DNA of 64,000 nucleotides, taken from Domibacillus robiginosus (GTDB lineage Bacteria > Bacillota > Bacilli > Bacillales > Domibacillaceae). Positions 59,995-64,000 of the stretch are shown piece by piece; position 1 is the stretch's first letter; each line of letters begins with the position of its first letter. The stretch is from positions 310,001-374,000 of the forward strand of contig NZ_LAHL01000012.1 in NCBI RefSeq assembly GCF_000966195.1, in the 5' to 3' direction. A program made the position numbers and the translations under genes. Below the pieces are notes generated by a model. The model did not search any database and was not told where the DNA came from. It saw only the letters and a program-made list of their open reading frames with translations.

Positions 59995-60573
59995 GATATG
60001 TAGAGGAGAGATTTTATTCATTCCCTTTTTCTTATTAAAAAAACCTTCCGGCAGAGATGTAAGTCCGTAAGCGCAACAGATAGAATGAAAATCACCTGAT
60101 ATTCCGCTCCCATTTAGGACAATTCTCCAGCCTTCTTCCGCCCGCCGCACATCGCCAATGACGACGCCCGCCGCCTCAGAAAAGTCTTCCCCCAGTTCAT
60201 ACCGGACAATTTCTTCTTTTATTTCATCATTAATCATGCGGACAAACGCAGCATTAACATCCCGGAAGGTTCGCCCCCCTGGCTCATAAAGTGCAATAGC
60301 CAGCACAATTTTATCTACCGTATCCGGAAGCATTGACAGCTGCACGTACAATTCTTCATCGTCGCCACTACCTGCACCTGTTTGATTGTCGTTCGACAAC
60401 AGCAGTGCACCGTCAAAAGCGGTCAGCTGATTGTAAAATACAATATGCTCACTGGAGCGTAATTGATTTTTGCAATCAACAAGGAGCGCCATCATATCCA
60501 GATCAAAAAGAGAAGCGCTTCCATCCCATCCTAAAGCAATTTTTATAGACTGCTGCAGCCGGTTCGGTTTCAT
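59980..60573 (-). CDS. TerD-family protein
   Basis: A 197-residue TerD-domain protein: KIALGWDGSASLFDLDMMALLVDCKNQL at the start, VFYNQLTAFDGALLLSNDNQTGAGSGDDEELYVQLSMLPDTVDKIVLAIALYEPGGRTFRDV in the middle, including the acidic calcium-binding residues, and LGEDFSEAAGVVIGDV. It is a solitary copy rather than part of a terBCDE cluster. Role in metal or stress response inferred from the family. Confidence 0.86.
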   Translation of the reverse strand: MKPNRLQQSIKIALGWDGSASLFDLDMMALLVDCKNQLRSSEHIVFYNQLTAFDGALLLSNDNQTGAGSGDDEELYVQLSMLPDTVDKIVLAIALYEPGGRTFRDVNAAFVRMINDEIKEEIVRYELGEDFSEAAGVVIGDVRRAEEGWRIVLNGSGISGDFHSICCAYGLTSLPEGFFNKKKGMNKISPLHIKGLF

Positions 60574-60642
60574 CAGTATTCCTCCTTCTGTTTCATCCTA
60601 ACAGGTGGCGGGCTTCCTTTCCAAGCAAAAGCCCGCATATTT

Positions 60643-61446
60643 TTATCTTACTTCCTGCTGAAGCTGAACCAGCATTTGATCTGCAATAGCATGATAGCCA
60701 AGCTTGCTTGGATGAACTCCATCATCCGACACATTCTGCGGTGTTTCACTGTTGATCACTTCTGTTGTGTCGACTACAACCGCATAATCGTACTTGGCTG
60801 CAAGCTCGTAAAACTGGAGGTTCCATCTAGGAAGGAACCGATCGGCCATCGTATAAAATTCAAATTCTTTATGAAACGGATTGTACAGCTCCAGGAGCAA
60901 AACAGTTGCTTCAGGATTTAACGAATGCACTCGCTCCATCATATCGGCCAAATTGGCATTAAACGTTGTTTGAAGCGAATCAAACGACTGAACCGCTTCA
61001 TAAAATCCTTTTTGAAAGCCAAGCTGCAAAATATCATTGCCACCGATATTAATCGTCACAATGTCTGCCTGCTTAATCTGCTCATCAAACTCTCCATCTT
61101 GAACGAGGCGGTTTAATTCACTGCTTGTAATTTCATTAATGCCTTCGTTTTGAAATTGAACCTCTTTTTGAATGGAGGACTCAAGGCTTTCGGAAAAGGA
61201 TTTTACGAGGTTTTCTTTTGGCGGTGCACCGAAACCAGTAATAATCGAATCTCCAATAGCCAGATGGCGAAGAACTGGCTTGTCACTTTCACGGAAATAG
61301 TCGATATATGTTTCGCGCTGCTCACTTGCCAGCGTCTGCGGGCCTTCTTTCAGCTGTTTTATTTGATATTGCGGATAATAGACCCAAATCGCGAACCCTG
61401 CCACACACACTGCTACAACACTTAAAATGGTGGCGATGACTTTCAT
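60643..61446 (-). CDS. SGNH/GDSL hydrolase, membrane-anchored (YpmR-like)
   Basis: A 267-residue exported hydrolase: N-terminal hydrophobic anchor (VIATILSVVAVCVAGFAIWVY), block I LAIGDSIITGFG (Ser nucleophile), block III IGGNDI and block V SDDGVHPSKLGYHAIA with catalytic Asp-His. Lipid or peptidoglycan-linked ester is the likely substrate. ATG after AAAGGAGGAGC. A GC-rich inverted repeat (GCGGGCTT / AAGCCCGC) follows at 60608-60636 but lacks a T tract. Confidence 0.85.
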   Translation of the reverse strand: MKVIATILSVVAVCVAGFAIWVYYPQYQIKQLKEGPQTLASEQRETYIDYFRESDKPVLRHLAIGDSIITGFGAPPKENLVKSFSESLESSIQKEVQFQNEGINEITSSELNRLVQDGEFDEQIKQADIVTINIGGNDILQLGFQKGFYEAVQSFDSLQTTFNANLADMMERVHSLNPEATVLLLELYNPFHKEFEFYTMADRFLPRWNLQFYELAAKYDYAVVVDTTEVINSETPQNVSDDGVHPSKLGYHAIADQMLVQLQQEVR

Positions 61447-61655
61447 GCGTCTTCCTTTGCTCCTCCTTTTATGTGGAAATACTGTACATTGTTACCATAT
61501 TAATTGTTCATTATACGTGCGTCTTCCGCTTTTTTACAACTACCCTGTTCTCAGAAAGCACACTGTAAATGGCTTCGAGAAAGCTGGTTCGCTTTCATCT
61601 TCTTTTATTCATACCCACTTTTTTCAAAAACAAGACGCGAATAACAGCGAAAAGA

Positions 61656-61690
61656 AAAAGAAACTCTGTCGAACTGACAGAGTCTCTTCT
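61656..61690 (-). terminator. Terminator of the prsA-like gene
   Basis: Minus strand ACTCTGTC / GACAGAGT then TTTCTTTTTCTTTTC. Confidence 0.75.
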
Positions 61691-62575
61691 TTATTCAAAT
61701 GAATTATAAATATCGTATTCTTTCTTTTTTTCTTCGAGCCAGGTTGTATATTCAGATGACAGTTTTTCCTGCTTTAACGTTTCTTTAATGTCCGCCTTGC
61801 TGTCTTCCAGGCTGGCTTCTTCTGCTTTCTTTTTATCTGTTACCTTAATGATATGGTACCCATAATCGGTTTTAACCGGCTCGCTGATTTCGCCTGCCTC
61901 CATGGCGAAGGCGGCTTTTTCAAATGCCTCTGTCATTTCACCCGTCCCAAAGTAGCCCAACTCCCCGCCATTTTCTGCGCTTGCTGTGTCAGTAGAATAT
62001 TCTTTTGCCAGCGCTGCAAAGTCTTCTCCGTCCGCAAGCTTTGCAGCTACTTCCTTCGCTGTCGCTTCATCCTCTACAAGAATATGGCTTGCCTCTACCT
62101 GCTCAGGTGTCGCAAAGGTTGCTTTGTTTTCCTCGAAATATGTGTTGATTTCTTCGTCAGTAATCTTTATTCTTGATTCCAGCAGTTTTACTGTCTGTAG
62201 ATATGCCTTCACTTCCTCCTTCATATCTGCTTCGGTCATGCCGCTTGATTCCAGCGCTGACTTGTAGGCGTCTTCTCCACCGTACGACTCAATCGTTGCA
62301 TCGAGCTCCTCTTGAATTTCCTTATCTGTGACCTTTATGTTTTCTTTTGCCGCTTCTTTTTCAACGATTTTTTCCGCGATCAATGATTCCGTCGCTTCAG
62401 CACCGTACATACTTGCAAGTGAATTGTATAAATCGTCTTTTGTAATGCTGGTCCCATCTACTTCTGCAACCGTTTCTGCACTGCTGCCGGCTGTGGCAAA
62501 AAAGAAGCCTGCTGCCGCCACAGCAGCTATTATCGCAGCCCATAAGTAAGTTTTTCCTTTTTTAAAAATGTTCAT
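61691..62575 (-). CDS. PrsA-like foldase with parvulin domain, no lipobox
   Basis: A 294-residue extracytoplasmic peptidyl-prolyl isomerase. Order: N-terminal hydrophobic segment (TYLWAAIIAAVAAAGFFFATAG), a SurA-type N domain (VDGTSITKDDLYNSLASMYGAEATESLI... ), parvulin domain (about 150-245: EASHILVEDEATAKEVAAKLADGEDFAALAKEYSTD, NGGELGYFGTGEM, KTDYGYHIIKVTD) and a Glu/Lys tail. PrsA helps secreted proteins fold, but true PrsA is a lipoprotein; here no Cys follows the hydrophobic segment, so it is likely held by an uncleaved helix or released. Single gene. Confidence 0.88.
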   Translation of the reverse strand: MNIFKKGKTYLWAAIIAAVAAAGFFFATAGSSAETVAEVDGTSITKDDLYNSLASMYGAEATESLIAEKIVEKEAAKENIKVTDKEIQEELDATIESYGGEDAYKSALESSGMTEADMKEEVKAYLQTVKLLESRIKITDEEINTYFEENKATFATPEQVEASHILVEDEATAKEVAAKLADGEDFAALAKEYSTDTASAENGGELGYFGTGEMTEAFEKAAFAMEAGEISEPVKTDYGYHIIKVTDKKKAEEASLEDSKADIKETLKQEKLSSEYTTWLEEKKKEYDIYNSFE

Positions 62576-62642
62576 CTTCTCTCTCCCTGCTAGTTCATTT
62601 CTGAGTTGATTATAAAAAAGAAAAGTGAAAGAATGGTGAAAA

Positions 62643-63281
62643 CTAAATGAATGTACCTCCCCTTTTCATAAAATCCATTTCACATTTGATCGCATTCATT
62701 TTTTGATCAAGTACGGTCATTGTATCCGCTGCGCTTTTCAGTTCTTTTTGAAAAAGGGTCGGAATGACGCCATCAAACTTATAAAAAAGCTTGTGTTCAA
62801 GGCTTGCCCAAAAATCCATAGCTGTTGTGCGAATTTGTACCTCGACCATCGTTTTCTCTGTTGATACAGTAAGAAATACTGGAATTTCAATCATAACATG
62901 CAGACTTTGATAGCCGTTCGGCTTCGGCTGTTGTATGTAATCTTTTACTTGTACAACGCGGATATCCCGTTGATTGCTGAGCATGTGCAATACATGATAA
63001 ATATCTGATGTAAACGAACATATTATGCGGATTCCTGCAATGTCACGCACATAGCGCCGCGCATTTTCTGAAGTAAGCGGATAGCCTTTTCGCTTTAGCT
63101 TTTCAATGATTCCGTCTTGATGTTTCAATCGTGATTTAATATGCTCAATCGGGTTATACCGATGGATATGCTGAAATTCTTCATTTAAAATATTCAGCTT
63201 TGTATTAACTTCATCCAGCGCAAACTTATGAGTAAGCATTAGCTTTTTCCATTTATCTATTTCTTGATCCATGAATGGCAC
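62643..63281 (-). CDS. sasA: Small alarmone synthetase, YwaC/SasA type
   Basis: A 212-residue (p)ppGpp synthetase without hydrolase domain. Seen: MLTHKFALDEVNTKLNILNEEF, NPIEHIKSRLK, DIAGIRIICSFTSDIY, VKDYIQQPKPNGYQSLHVMIEIP and VEVQIRTTAMDFWASLEHKLFYK; these match YwaC rather than YjbM of B. subtilis. It makes ppGpp/pppGpp in response to wall or alkaline stress. The C-terminal end is the usual KCEMDF region. Single gene. Confidence 0.92.
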   Translation of the reverse strand: MPFMDQEIDKWKKLMLTHKFALDEVNTKLNILNEEFQHIHRYNPIEHIKSRLKHQDGIIEKLKRKGYPLTSENARRYVRDIAGIRIICSFTSDIYHVLHMLSNQRDIRVVQVKDYIQQPKPNGYQSLHVMIEIPVFLTVSTEKTMVEVQIRTTAMDFWASLEHKLFYKFDGVIPTLFQKELKSAADTMTVLDQKMNAIKCEMDFMKRGGTFI

Positions 63282-63335
63282 ATCCTTTATGGCTTATTAT
63301 CATTCTCATCGTACGTGCAAAAAGTGAAAATAAAA

Positions 63336-63368
63336 TGAAAAAAGCACCCGCTAAGGATGCTTTTTTTC
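63336..63368 (-). terminator. Terminator of the 128-residue gene
   Basis: Minus strand AAAAAGCATCC-TTAGC-GGGTGCTTTTTT. Confidence 0.75.
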
Positions 63369-63370
63369 AT

Positions 63371-63757
63371 TTAATGCCTGCCTATTAGCTTAAAATCTCC
63401 AAATTGGTTCACATCAACGTTTATCCTGTCACATGCATTCAAGTAACGTAATATGATAATAAACCGATCCTGAGAAATTCCCTTATTTTCCATCCGCGCC
63501 CGCATCTCTTCAATCGAGGGAAGCTCATCCGTCTCCGTTTCTGCTTCAATAAAAGGGGAAAAATATTCGTACACAGCCTCCACTTCTTCTTCTCGAACAA
63601 CAGAAAGGTCGCCAAATTCCTTTGTCAGTGCTGCTTCAAATCCATTTTTCAGCCCGTAAATATGGCCCTTATCTGCTTTATCAATTCCTTGTCGGCTTTG
63701 AAGGTCATATAGTTCCCCCATCACTTTTCCGAGGATTAATATCAGATTTGTATCCAT
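63371..63757 (-). CDS. Hypothetical 128-residue protein
   Basis: Unrecognised. A helical soluble protein with NLILILGKVMGELYDLQSR at the start, an acidic centre (SPFIEAETETDELPSIEEMRARMENKG) and ILRYLNACDRINVDVNQFG at the end. ATG at 63757 follows AAAAAGGAGGGACACA. Stand-alone gene upstream of sasA with its own terminator. No motif suggests a function. Confidence 0.65.
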   Translation of the reverse strand: MDTNLILILGKVMGELYDLQSRQGIDKADKGHIYGLKNGFEAALTKEFGDLSVVREEEVEAVYEYFSPFIEAETETDELPSIEEMRARMENKGISQDRFIIILRYLNACDRINVDVNQFGDFKLIGRH

Positions 63758-63818
63758 TGTGTCCCTCCTTTTTCCTTAGTCTTGAGCAGTTGAACACGAT
63801 TTATACAGCTTGAACAAG

Positions 63819-63998
63819 TTAATCAGATCGAACTTTGCGTGCTGCCAGCCACTGGCGAAGCGATGTCCTCGATACATACATTTTTCCATTTACCTTTATG
63901 GAAGGAATATCACGATTTTCCTCCAGCAGTGCTTTTGCATCCTCTTTCGGCGTTCCAATAAAGCGATGCAATGAATCTTCTCTAATGAATTCAGGCTG
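63819..63998 (-). CDS. Partial gene, small DNA-binding (excisionase-like) protein
   Basis: The frame enters from the window's right edge and stops at TAA (63821-63819), giving the last 59 residues. They contain a helix-strand pattern (ENRDIPSIKVNGKMYVSRTSLRQWLAARK) that resembles the MerR-like wing/helix of excisionase-type helix-turn-helix proteins. No upstream part is visible, so the class is a guess. Confidence 0.5.
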   Translation of the reverse strand, partial: QPEFIREDSLHRFIGTPKEDAKALLEENRDIPSIKVNGKMYVSRTSLRQWLAARKVRSD

Positions 63999-64000
63999 GT

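Noticed and set aside
59980-60573. Tellurium resistance cluster
   Set aside because: Only one TerD-domain gene is present, without terB, terC or terE beside it.
1-64000. CRISPR arrays, tRNA or rRNA genes, prophage or integrated plasmid
   Set aside because: No regularly spaced repeats, no tRNA/rRNA signatures, no phage structural, integrase or transposase genes were seen on either strand.

Overview
The window is about 64 kb of low-to-moderate GC DNA that reads as the chromosome of an endospore-forming Bacillaceae-type Firmicute. Support comes from strong AGGAGG ribosome-binding sites with many TTG/GTG starts, S-box, Thi-box and B12 riboswitches, two sigma-B-like promoters, a Spo0E-type phosphatase, PrsA, SasA/YwaC, OhrR and a B. 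megaterium-style anaerobic cobalamin operon. I see no rRNA, tRNA, CRISPR array, prophage or transposase gene. The species is not decided by the sequence alone.

Layout. 1-5.9 kb: the end of a NupC transporter, a divergent Ohr, a sigma-B-type GlsB protein, metI-metC under a SAM riboswitch, malic enzyme, then a structured repeat (copy A) and a small unknown gene. 5.9-10.4 kb: yuiD, a frameshifted diacylglycerol kinase, and thiW-thiM-thiD-thiE under a TPP riboswitch. 10.5-15.2 kb: ppiB, a short FtsH-like protease, and an amino-acid ABC transporter. 15.3-17.8 kb: a Fur-boxed unknown gene facing an encapsulin iron-storage operon (IMEF-type cargo, shell, [2Fe-2S] ferredoxin). 17.9-23 kb: pncB, a decayed gene, a CNNM/CBS membrane protein and a polysaccharide deacetylase. 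23-33.9 kb: an eleven-gene cobalamin operon (cbiW-H60-X-J-C-D-ET-L-F-G-A) behind a B12 riboswitch. 33.9-40 kb: repeat copy B, two PepSY proteins with a two-component system, and a TetR regulator with an MFS pump. 40-44.3 kb: DinB, then a sigma-54 module (enhancer-binding protein, 3-hydroxybutyrate dehydrogenase, GntP permease). 44.4-52.8 kb: a lone lysine/ornithine N-monooxygenase, CAP and amidase-domain proteins, a candidate ~275-nt structured RNA with its own promoter and terminator, iclR-glcB and several small genes. 53-64 kb: LLM oxidoreductase, catalase, ppnP, asnB, the ohrA-gpx-ohrR peroxide operon, terD, an SGNH hydrolase, prsA, sasA, an unknown gene and a partial gene at the edge.

How it fits together. 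Iron and redox handling recur: the encapsulin compartment would store iron, its ferredoxin also carries an encapsulation signal and could return electrons for iron release, and the neighbouring gene sits behind a Fur box. Peroxide defence is represented by two Ohr proteins, OhrR with a perfect palindromic operator, a glutathione-peroxidase homologue and a catalase.

The least explained structures are (i) a two-copy ~250-273 bp element with imperfect terminal inverted repeats, in both cases lying inside the rho-independent terminator of a gene and flanked by two copies of that terminator, and (ii) the candidate structured RNA downstream of iclR. The encapsulin operon is the most striking protein system; it matches a described class, but the doubly tagged cargo set and Fur-linked neighbour deserve attention.
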